64,000 nucleotides of DNA from Anaerolineaceae bacterium. GTDB lineage: Bacteria; Chloroflexota; Anaerolineae; Aggregatilineales; Phototrophicaceae. A program made the position numbers and the translations under genes. Below the pieces are notes generated by a model that saw nothing but the letters and a program-made list of their open reading frames with translations, was not told the DNA's origin and made no database searches. Of this stretch, positions 57,608 through 64,000 are shown in pieces; the first letter of the stretch is position 1; every line of letters begins with the position of its first letter. The stretch covers positions 62,001-126,000 of the forward strand of contig JACKCG010000009.1 in assembly GCA_020634135.1 (NCBI GenBank), written 5' to 3'.

Positions 57608-58084
57608 TTACTCGTGCAGGAACGTGTTGAGCTTCTGCGAAAGCCCCAGGGTGTCGAACGGCTTGAGGAGAATCCCCGCAGCCCCCGCCGAAGCCGCCCG
57701 GCGTTCGGCATCCGCCGAGATATACGCGGTCATCAGGATTACCGGGATATGGGCGGTTGCCGCATGGCTCTTGAGCGCGGCGCACACGCTGTACCCATCC
57801 ATGCCGCCCATGCGAATATCGAGCAGTACCAGGCTCAGGTCGTGGTCGCGGGCGAGTTCCAGCGCCTGCTCGCCGCCATTGGCCGGCACAACCCGGAAAC
57901 CGGCGAGTTCAAGCTGCGCCTGGAGAATCTCCCGGTTCATCCAGTCATCATCCACCAGCAATAACAACGGATTCAGAGCGGCCAATGAGTCCCTCACAAT
58001 GTCCTCACGCCAAGGGTTGGTGTGGTTTACAAAACGTGTCACGCAGGCATCGGATACATCATACCTTTCTGTATTGTATGCCAT
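57608..58084 (-). CDS. Single-domain response regulator (REC only)
   Basis: A 158-aa CheY-like receiver without output domain. The acidic pocket VDDD (Asp45-47), phosphorylation site Asp89 in LVLLDIRMGG, Thr119 and Lys141 (LLKPFD) are all present. A 35-residue N-terminal extension precedes it. No histidine kinase is adjacent. It is the closest signalling gene to the archaellum cluster 2 kb on, so a motility role is possible, but nothing in sequence proves it. The insertion sequence is next to its 3' end. Confidence 0.92.
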   Translation of the reverse strand: MAYNTERYDVSDACVTRFVNHTNPWREDIVRDSLAALNPLLLLVDDDWMNREILQAQLELAGFRVVPANGGEQALELARDHDLSLVLLDIRMGGMDGYSVCAALKSHAATAHIPVILMTAYISADAERRAASAGAAGILLKPFDTLGLSQKLNTFLHE

Positions 58085-58199
58085 TTACGGCTTTTCGTGG
58101 CAAAACGTCATCGTTTTGTAACATCGTGCGTGCTAGAATGGCAAAAGTGCGCTGCTGCTACTGCGCTCGTCTATTGAGACCCCTTGACCGGAACTGCCT

Positions 58200-59000
58200 A
58201 TGCCCACCCGCCCGTTTTACCGTTCGCCCGGCAGAATCGCCCTGCTGACTGCCGGGGCACTGTTCATGCTGCTGCTGGTGCTGCCCCTGGTCGCGCTGGC
58301 GCTGCATGGCCTCGAATCGCGTGCCTGGGAAGGGCTGCCGGGTATGGGCATCACCGAGGCGCTCTACCTGAGCCTGGTGACGACGGCGCTCACCGTCCTG
58401 CTCACGGCGCTGCTTGGCACGCCCCTGGCCTATATCATGGCCCGCTGGCGTTTTCCCCTCAAAGGACTGCTCGCTATCCTGCTTCAACTGCCGCTGGTGC
58501 TGCCCCCGGCGGTGGCCGGGCTGGCGCTGCTCATCACCTTTGGGCGGCGCGGTCTGTTCGGCCCGGCGCTGGATATGCTGGGCATCAACCTGCCGTTCAG
58601 TACGGCGGCGGTGGTCATCGCCCAGACCTTCGTCTCCGCGCCCTTTTACCTGCAAACCGCGCAGCTCGGTTTCCAGGGCATCCCCCAGGAAGTGGAAGAG
58701 GCGGCGCGGGTGGATGGTGCCGGTGGGTTCACCCTGTTCTGGCGGATTACGCTGCCGCTTTCGGCGCAGGCGCTGGCGGCGGGGCTGGTGCTCAGTTGGG
58801 CGCGGGCATTGGGCGAATTCGGCGCGACGATCCTCTTCGCCGGGAGTCTGCAAGGCCGCACCCAGACCATGCCGCTGCTGGTCTACAACATCCTGGAACG
58901 CGACCTGGATGCGGCGGTCTGGACGGGGCTGCTGCTGGTGGGCATGGCGCTGGCGGCGCTGCTGCTCTCCCGCTGGCTGCTGCGGCAGGAGAAAACGTAA
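58200..59000 (+). CDS. modB: ModB-type (molybdate/tungstate) ABC permease
   Basis: A 266-aa permease with about six hydrophobic segments. The family motif is EEAARVDGAGGFTLFWRITLPLS, followed by ARALGEFGATILFAGSLQGRTQTMPLLVY, typical of ModB/NifC. ModB moves molybdate with ModA (binding) and ModC (ATPase); neither is adjacent in this window. The gene may be orphaned or be served by parts encoded elsewhere. Sulfate/thiosulfate CysT/W permeases are related, but the GEFGATILFAGS stretch favours ModB. Confidence 0.85.
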   Translation: MPTRPFYRSPGRIALLTAGALFMLLLVLPLVALALHGLESRAWEGLPGMGITEALYLSLVTTALTVLLTALLGTPLAYIMARWRFPLKGLLAILLQLPLVLPPAVAGLALLITFGRRGLFGPALDMLGINLPFSTAAVVIAQTFVSAPFYLQTAQLGFQGIPQEVEEAARVDGAGGFTLFWRITLPLSAQALAAGLVLSWARALGEFGATILFAGSLQGRTQTMPLLVYNILERDLDAAVWTGLLLVGMALAALLLSRWLLRQEKT

Positions 59001-60091
59001 CGCCCTTCATAGATTGAGTGCGGTGGTCGCTATTTGGAGGAACCGCCATTCTTGTCATGCGACGTAGGGATAGACCGGATGTGATCCGACACAGAGAAAA
59101 CCCGAAAGGCGTTGCAGGCTGTAGGCCGGGTATTGAAATACCCGGCAAGGTGTTCCAAACCCACTTATATGATTAGAATAAGGCATAATCAAGCCTCAAG
59201 TAAACCAGCCGAGGTGGTGAGAGCGTAAGTCCACTAACAAGCTGGCGGGGGGAGATTGAAAGATGCCGTGTTAAATGTCAAGCTGGGGCAGCCTGTTTTT
59301 CCAAATATTGTAGATCAAAGGGCTATCCCGATTTGAGAATGCCAAACGCATATCCCCAGAATAGGTGGCAATACCTTAACTTGGTACACATGGGACAATG
59401 CCTGCATTGTCCGTTGAGGATTTCCCTTGACGCTTGCTTTTTTGTGGTCATTGGCAGGAAAAAGTCGGAATCGGCCTCAGGAACGAGCGGCGGCAAAGAC
59501 CGCAGCTTCGTTATTGCAAAGCATGGACTGCTTTTCGATTGGTTCATTGGGATTAAGCGAATCGTGAGATGTCATGCTGGTCGCTTGGGCAAAGCTCAAT
59601 TGAACATTGATTTCCTCGCAACAATGCACGTTTTTAAGGGTGAAGCGGCACATAATCCCCGGCTAGTCGCCACTCCGCTGGCTAAAAAACCGGCTAAGAG
59701 ACAGGATTTTCCCTGGAACCGCAGACTCAGAAGCCATTCGTGAAGTCTGCGGCTTTGGGCGAAGAACTTCCTAAAGTCCGGTGTTGGGCGGATGACCGGC
59801 ACAACGCGCCAACCATTGGAAATTAATCAAATTAAGTTTGAATTTTCAAACCTCACAGCGCTTAATCCACTGGATTTGCCTCTTTTTCCCCTCAACAAGC
59901 TCTTTACTTAACAAATTAAAGGTTAAAATTTTGTGAAATCCATCCCAAATGGGAAATCTTAACTATTGATTCAAGACTTGCGCTGTAACATCAAATTAAT
60001 CGCAACGTCATTCAGCATTAATTCAACAACAATGAAAGAATGACATAAACTGTATAGTTAGTCATCCATCTATAAGGAGCTATAGACCATC
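59001..60091. other. Long gene-poor region ahead of the archaellin gene
   Basis: Almost 1.1 kb without a convincing gene. A frame of 136 codons at 59333-59743 has no family signal. The first part contains the perfect hairpin at 59125. The last 270 bp are AT-rich, suggesting the promoter and leader of the archaellin gene. I could not assign a definite -35/-10 pair there. I also saw no clear riboswitch consensus. Confidence 0.55.
59125..59146. repeat. Perfect hairpin after modB
   Basis: GCCGGGTATT / AATACCCGGC stem of 10 bp around a 2-nt centre, about 125 bp after modB. No U-run follows. It may end transcription or be part of a small dispersed repeat. Confidence 0.45.
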
Positions 60092-60670
60092 ATGTTCAAC
60101 CACCAACATCTTCACAAAGACGAAAAAGGTCAGACCGCTCTCGAAGCCGCTATCATCCTGATCGCCTTTATCGTCGTCGCATCCGTATTCGCTTTCGTTA
60201 TTCTCTCCGCTGGTTCCGCCTCCACCGATAAGAGTGAAGAAGCCATTTATGCCGGTCTTGAGGGCGTCCAGTCATCCATGAGCGTCAAGGGTGCGATTAT
60301 CGCCAAGGGCGCCGCTGGCAGCGTCAGCGATGTCGTCTTCACCCTGGCCCTGGTTGCAGGCGGTGACCCGGTTGACCTGACCGATACCACCGGCAATAAC
60401 GTCGTCGTCATCGGCTATCGTGACGGCACGAATTTCGAAAGCAATATCCCCTGGACAGTGACCTGGATCGTAGACAATGACGGCGGCACCCCGGATGCCA
60501 TGCTGGAAGACGGCGAACTGGCCGAGGTTTCAGTTAACCTGGCTGGCCTGACCACAGCCCTGGGCGCCAACACCGAATTCACCCTGGAAATCAAGCCTCC
60601 GACGGGCGCTGTCCTGAACGTGAGCCGCAGCACTCCCGCCGCTATCGAAACAGTCATGGAACTGCGCTAA
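60092..60670 (+). CDS. arlB: Archaellin (archaeal-type flagellin)
   Basis: A 192-aa type-IV-pilin-like filament subunit. The class III signal MFNHQHLHKDEKG is cut after Gly13 by a prepilin/prearchaellin peptidase, giving a mature start QTALEAAIILIAFIVVASVF with Glu at +5. The hydrophobic helix (about 14-40) and the SAGSASTDKSEEA continuation match archaellins more than bacterial pilins. The C-terminal beta domain is compact. AAGGAG precedes the ATG. It is the first gene of the archaellum cluster, as in archaea. A type IV pilin is the alternative, but the following FlaG-, FlaF- and FlaH-like genes argue strongly for archaellin. Confidence 0.88.
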   Translation: MFNHQHLHKDEKGQTALEAAIILIAFIVVASVFAFVILSAGSASTDKSEEAIYAGLEGVQSSMSVKGAIIAKGAAGSVSDVVFTLALVAGGDPVDLTDTTGNNVVVIGYRDGTNFESNIPWTVTWIVDNDGGTPDAMLEDGELAEVSVNLAGLTTALGANTEFTLEIKPPTGAVLNVSRSTPAAIETVMELR

Positions 60671-60689
60671 GCGCAACATAATGGAAACC

Positions 60690-60734
60690 TGGATGGCTGG
60701 GCATCATGCCAACGCAGCACCGACCAGCCATCCA
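60690..60734 (+). terminator. Hairpin just after the archaellin gene
   Basis: Perfect 11-bp stem TGGATGGCTGG / CCAGCCATCCA with a loop of 23 nt, starting 20 nt after the stop. It would stabilise the 3' end of the archaellin mRNA. Confidence 0.6.
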
Positions 60735-60777
60735 CCCGCATTGGAACAAGTTTAACAAGCACAATCCAACATCAATA

Positions 60778-60880
60778 GGCACGGCCAAGCCCCTCATACA
60801 GATTTTTCCGGTCTTATTCGCTCATATTCGAGCAAAGACACCTGCCCCACCACACTTGGCCGTGCCGGTGGGGCGATTTT
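60778..60880 (+). terminator. Terminator with competing pairing between archaellin and the rest of the cluster
   Basis: GCCCCACC (60844-60851) pairs with GGTGGGGC (60867-60874) and is followed by GATTTTTATT: an intrinsic terminator. A 12-bp perfect inverted repeat, GGCACGGCCAAG at 60778-60789 and CTTGGCCGTGCC at 60855-60866, has its second arm inside the terminator loop. This could form an alternative fold. The terminator would keep archaellin expression high relative to the downstream structural genes. Confidence 0.7.
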
Positions 60881-60913
60881 TATTCAAGGTTGGGGTCAGG
60901 GTTTGAAAGGCAG

Positions 60914-61777
60914 ATGAGCATGGATCTCGAAAAAAGGGTACAACAGCTCGAAGAAGAGTTAGAAATCCTGAAAAGTCAAATCCAGACGACTTTGCTTGAT
61001 ATTCAAGAACAGCTTCTGACAAACACCTACCCTGCATTACGCACCGGGCATCAGCCCGCCATGCCAAACCCATCCGTGCCCCAGGCGCCAGTGACGATGT
61101 ACACCCCGCCGCCGTCCGAACCCGCTGCCGCCGAGGTTGAGGCATCTCCGATCAAAGTGCGGAAAGTCTCGTTGGATGATCTCGCGCCGCAACAGCCGGC
61201 AGAGCCTCATTATGAAGACCACCGGTACGTAGAGGAAGCCAGTGACGGGGTGGATATGGAAGAATACCGTCGCTGGGTTATCCGCACGATCAAGGAAGTG
61301 GGACTCAAGGAAACCCGAAACCTGATCCGCGATTATGGATACGAAGGCGAATTTTCGCCCGCTGTCCGCGATGAACTACTGCAAGTCGCAGCACAGTATG
61401 CGGCCAAACAGCAGGCAAAAGCGCAGCACCGCAAACCAGCGCCGCCCCAATCCGCCCCTGCTGTTAGACCCCCGGCAGCACATGCACAGCCGGTATATTC
61501 TCAGCAGACGCCCGCCCAGCCAGCGCCCGCCCAACCGGTACACACGCACCCGCAGCCACGCCAAACCAGGAGCAAAGCCAAAGCCAGCGTCCCGGTATAT
61601 ACGTCGGACGATGACCTGACTCGCCCCAGCCAGAACGCGGTTATGGCCCCGCCGCAGCCAGCGCCAGAACCCTTGCCCGATGAAATGGAAACCAACAGCA
61701 GCCTCATCCTGCGCTTAATGGCGGGCATCCAAAATGCGGGTGCCGGGGTGAAGTGGAGCAAGAAGAATCATGGATAA
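60914..61777 (+). CDS. FlaC/D/E-like archaellum accessory protein
   Basis: A 287-aa soluble protein. Residues 1-40 form a coiled coil (LEKRVQQLEEELEILKSQIQTTLLDIQEQLL), followed by a Pro-rich linker. The domain at about 110-165, YRRWVIRTIKEVGLKETRNLIRDYGYEGEFSPAVRDELLQVA, resembles the FlaD/E domain (W..L....G...AL.YY..I.WIS..V...L). A long Pro/Ala/Gln region leads to a short C-terminal helix. In archaea FlaC/D/E form a cytosolic ring that links chemotaxis to the motor. ATG 60914 is chosen; 60920 is possible. It overlaps the next gene by 8 bp. Confidence 0.6.
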   Translation: MSMDLEKRVQQLEEELEILKSQIQTTLLDIQEQLLTNTYPALRTGHQPAMPNPSVPQAPVTMYTPPPSEPAAAEVEASPIKVRKVSLDDLAPQQPAEPHYEDHRYVEEASDGVDMEEYRRWVIRTIKEVGLKETRNLIRDYGYEGEFSPAVRDELLQVAAQYAAKQQAKAQHRKPAPPQSAPAVRPPAAHAQPVYSQQTPAQPAPAQPVHTHPQPRQTRSKAKASVPVYTSDDDLTRPSQNAVMAPPQPAPEPLPDEMETNSSLILRLMAGIQNAGAGVKWSKKNHG

Positions 61778-62282
61778 GACCATCACGACAGCCTTGTTCA
61801 TCGTGGTTAGCTTGATTATGGCGCTCATGTTGTTCAATGTCGCCTATCCAGCCGTCCTTCAAGGTGGTGACGCCATTACCAGCATGACAGATCGCACCGA
61901 AGAGCGGATGCGCAGCCAGATTTCGGTCATTCATGCTGCCGGTGAACTGGATAGCAGCGGCTGGTGGCAGGACGCCAACGGCAATGGGGACTTCGAAGTG
62001 TTCATCTGGGCGAAGAACGTCGGCTCAACCCGCATTATCGCCCTCAGCCAGATGGATGTTTTTTTCGGGCCGGAAGGTGACTTCGCCCGTATTCCCAACC
62101 AGGCCGAAGCCGGTGGCAGCTATCCGTACTGGACATGGGAACTGGAGAATGCCAGCGAGTGGACGCCCACCGCGACCCTCAAGATCGCCGTGCATTACCT
62201 CTTCCCACTCACTCCGAATCGCTTTTATGTCAAACTCACCACGCCGAACGGCATCTCGGATGAGTTCTTCCTGAGCATGTAA
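61770..62282 (+). CDS. ArlG-like archaellum stator protein
   Basis: A 170-aa protein with one N-terminal membrane helix (TALFIVVSLIMALMLFNVAYP, about 7-27) and an external beta domain. The segment FEVFIWAKNVGSTRIIALSQMDVFFGPEG is characteristic of the FlaG/FlaF beta-sandwich (V.VKN.GS..I....VDVFL). In archaea ArlG and ArlF form a complex on the outside that anchors the motor to the S-layer. The start overlaps the preceding gene, and the next starts 2 bp after its stop, so translation is coupled. The assignment to ArlG rather than ArlF rests on the motif alone. Confidence 0.72.
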   Translation: MDKTITTALFIVVSLIMALMLFNVAYPAVLQGGDAITSMTDRTEERMRSQISVIHAAGELDSSGWWQDANGNGDFEVFIWAKNVGSTRIIALSQMDVFFGPEGDFARIPNQAEAGGSYPYWTWELENASEWTPTATLKIAVHYLFPLTPNRFYVKLTTPNGISDEFFLSM

Positions 62283-62284
62283 CC

Positions 62285-63421
62285 ATGGAAACCGTTCTCA
62301 CCGCCATTATTGTCATCTTCATTATCCTGTTTGCGGTGCTGACCTTGACTCAGGTTTTCGTTCTTACGCAGGATCGGATCGCCTTCTCCCGCGAGGAAAT
62401 GGAGATTCGCTGGATTGAACAGGCGAACACACACCTGCGTGTCCTGGCGGCGGAGACAGCCGACGGTGGCACACACTTCTCCCTGGTTTTAGCCAATGAT
62501 GGCAGTAACAAATGGGCCGACTTCAACCGCTGGGATGTCATCGTCCAATATTATGACACCGCTGACCCTGCCGTTTATCGCACGCTCTGGCTGCCCTTTA
62601 GTGACACCGGCCTGAGCGACAACACCTGGACAATGGCGGGCATTTATCTGGGCGAGTCGCTGGAACAGGCCGAGATATTCGACCCTGGACTGGTGAACCC
62701 CGGCGAAACGGCCCGGATTCAGGCGCAGTTGAACCCGCCCGCCGCGCCCGGTTCCGGCATTCAGATGGTTATCAGCGCGACCTCCGGCAGCGGTACATCT
62801 TCCGTGTTTACCGCCAATATTCCCCCGGTTATCGTGGTCAATGAGGCGTTGACCGTTGCCAGCGGCGGCAGCCGGGCGGTAGACAGCAGCCTGCTGGCGG
62901 CCAGCGATAGCGACGATGACACGGACACCCTGATCTATACGGTTGTCACGCCCCCTGCGCAGGGGACGCTGAGTTTAGGGGACACCTTCACCCAGCAGGA
63001 CATCAACGACGGCGCGCTGATTTACACCCACACCGGCACGGGCGAAGACAGCTTCCAGTTCACGGTATCCGATGGCAAGGACACATCAGAAATTTACACC
63101 TTCACGATCCTCGCCAGCGAACCGCCGGTACTTACCGCCAACACTCCGGTGATTGTGGCGACAGGCGGGATGGGCTGGTTCGGGCCGGGCGTGCTGGAAA
63201 CCAGTGACCCTGACGACGCCCCGGCCAATCTCGTCTATACCATTGTTGTCCCTCCGGCGCAGGGCAACCTCAGCCTGGGCGACACCTTCACCCAGGAAAA
63301 CATTAACAACGGCGAGTTAATCTATACCCACACCGGCACGGGCGGCGACAGCTTCCAGTTCACAGTCTCCGATGGTGAAACGACCATCGGCGTCTATACC
63401 TTTACCTTTACCGTCTACTAG
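62285..63421 (+). CDS. ArlF-like stator protein fused to two cadherin-like (CSPG-type) repeats
   Basis: A 378-aa protein. One membrane helix (TAIIVIFIILFAVLTLTQVF, about 6-25) precedes a FlaF/FlaG-like beta domain (LRVLAAETADGGTHFSLVLANDGSNKW, then FNRWDVIVQYYD, to about 175). Two repeats of about 97 residues follow, at about 178-275 and 278-376. Each has IYTVVTPPAQGTLSLGDTF or its copy, TQ.(D/E)IN.G.LIYTHTGTG.DSFQFTVSDG, the CSPG/cadherin_3 pattern. Archaeal ArlF has only the stator domain. The added repeats may replace S-layer contacts with another surface layer or bind calcium and glycans. Confidence 0.7.
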   Translation: METVLTAIIVIFIILFAVLTLTQVFVLTQDRIAFSREEMEIRWIEQANTHLRVLAAETADGGTHFSLVLANDGSNKWADFNRWDVIVQYYDTADPAVYRTLWLPFSDTGLSDNTWTMAGIYLGESLEQAEIFDPGLVNPGETARIQAQLNPPAAPGSGIQMVISATSGSGTSSVFTANIPPVIVVNEALTVASGGSRAVDSSLLAASDSDDDTDTLIYTVVTPPAQGTLSLGDTFTQQDINDGALIYTHTGTGEDSFQFTVSDGKDTSEIYTFTILASEPPVLTANTPVIVATGGMGWFGPGVLETSDPDDAPANLVYTIVVPPAQGNLSLGDTFTQENINNGELIYTHTGTGGDSFQFTVSDGETTIGVYTFTFTVY

Positions 63422-63439
63422 AGCGCGAGGAGCATCAGG

Positions 63440-64000
63440 ATGCCTACCCCAAAAGCCAGCAGCGACTCGCCCAAACGGGTCATCGCATCGGGCAATAGCG
63501 AACTTGACAGCCGTCTTGGCGGGGGAATCCCGGCGGGATCCCTGGTGCTGATTGAGGGCAGTTCTGGCGCGGGTAAATCGGTGCTCTCCCAGCAGATCCT
63601 CAAAGGGTCACTGATGGGCGGCTACCGCGCAACGCTCTTCACGACGGAAAACACGGTCAAAAGCCTGGTTTCGCAAATGGAGAGCATTGACCTGGACATA
63701 TTCGACTTCCTGTTGCTGGGCAAGCTGCGGGTGTTCCCAATCGAACTCTCCCACCTGGGGGACCTGGCCTCAGCAACCCTGCTCCAGGCCATGCAGCAGG
63801 AACAACAGCGCGAGCGCGACCTGATTATCGTGGATTCGCTGACTTCCGCGCTCTCGCATACAGACGATAAATCCCCTATTCTGAGCTTCTTTGAGGCATC
63901 CAAACGGCTGTGCGCCAGCGGCGTATCCGTCATTATCACGCTGCACGCCCAGGCCATCGCCAGCGACTTCATGAATCCGCTGCGTTCGGTCTGCGACGCC
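63440..64000 (+). CDS. arlH: ArlH (FlaH) archaellum ATP-binding protein, 3' end off window
   Basis: The first 187 residues of a KaiC/RecA-like protein that binds the ArlI motor ATPase and ArlJ. The Walker A is GSSGAGKS (40-47) and the Walker B LIIVDS (128-133); the beginning VIASGNSELDSRLGGGIPAGSLVLIEG is typical of FlaH. GTENT-type substrate-facing residues are present as FTTENTVKSLVSQM. GAGG-AG lies before the ATG. The gene runs off the window. Genes for arlI and arlJ would be expected next. Confidence 0.88.
   Translation, partial: MPTPKASSDSPKRVIASGNSELDSRLGGGIPAGSLVLIEGSSGAGKSVLSQQILKGSLMGGYRATLFTTENTVKSLVSQMESIDLDIFDFLLLGKLRVFPIELSHLGDLASATLLQAMQQEQQRERDLIIVDSLTSALSHTDDKSPILSFFEASKRLCASGVSVIITLHAQAIASDFMNPLRSVCDA

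Noticed and set aside
59333..59743. 136-codon frame before the archaellin gene
   Set aside because: No recognisable domain, no ribosome site, odd amino-acid mix; more likely non-coding, though I cannot exclude a decayed gene.
60092..60670. Type IV pilin instead of archaellin
   Set aside because: The signal and Glu+5 fit both, but the neighbouring ArlG-, ArlF- and ArlH-like genes fit an archaellum and no pilus assembly genes are present.

Overview
The window looks like a chromosomal segment of a Chloroflexota bacterium, probably Anaerolineae-like. This rests on overall character, not a marker gene. The genes are GC-rich and bacterial. Many secreted proteins carry Thr-Pro linkers (TPTPT-type). 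There are several ABC sugar transporters and WD40, NHL and TIR-FGE proteins. An archaellum (archaeal-type flagellum) gene set sits at the right edge, as reported for some Chloroflexota. I found no rRNA, recognisable tRNA or CRISPR array.

Layout, left to right. 1-2.8 kb (minus): ribose/fructose-type sugar ABC transporter, with the ATPase cut by the window edge. 2.9-10.2 kb: DUF2085 membrane protein, lipoprotein, secreted WD40 protein, HtpG chaperone, and a TIR-transmembrane-FGE protein whose C-terminus looks like a diversity-generating-retroelement target. 10.4-25.4 kb (minus): one long carbohydrate operon. It encodes a GH94 phosphorylase, a binding protein, a very large second binding protein, two permease pairs, an NHL/Yip1 membrane protein and a DUF5696-like protein. 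It is driven by a strong promoter with a LacI-type operator. 25.5-30.7 kb (plus): the divergent LacI regulator, a PF10091/GH144-like hydrolase, a small protein with a caspase-like His/Cys dyad, and a GH35 enzyme. Together these suggest import and phosphorolysis of a beta-glucan-type oligosaccharide, possibly beta-1,2-linked.

31.2-33.3 kb is an AT-rich island with an orphan Rhs C-terminus ending in a PIN-like putative toxin domain, next to a small candidate immunity gene. 33.3-35.6 kb: recX and rny; rny carries two apparent one-base deletions. 35.6-45.2 kb: CAP protein, CoA transferase, an ArsR/ArsM arsenic unit with matching operators, MscL with a zinc ribbon, a CcmC-like protein, flavodoxin, a VWA protein and an RluD-type pseudouridine synthase. 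45.4-50.4 kb: a BMP-family binding protein and a sulfur-handling group (FmdB, DUF302, MBL-rhodanese, TauE, rhodanese). 50.6-56.2 kb: a PLAT/lipoprotein operon, methyltransferase, polytopic membrane protein, a radical SAM DNA-repair-like protein behind an SOS-like box, a MITE-like element and an orphan gene. 56.35-57.5 kb: a decayed IS4-like element. 57.6-59.0 kb: a single-domain response regulator and a lone ModB-type permease.

60.1-64.0 kb (plus, running off the window): archaellin, a FlaC/D/E-like coiled-coil protein, an ArlG-like stator, an ArlF-like stator fused to two cadherin-like repeats, and the ArlH ATPase. This is the most notable system in the window. Motor genes arlI and arlJ would be expected just beyond the right edge.
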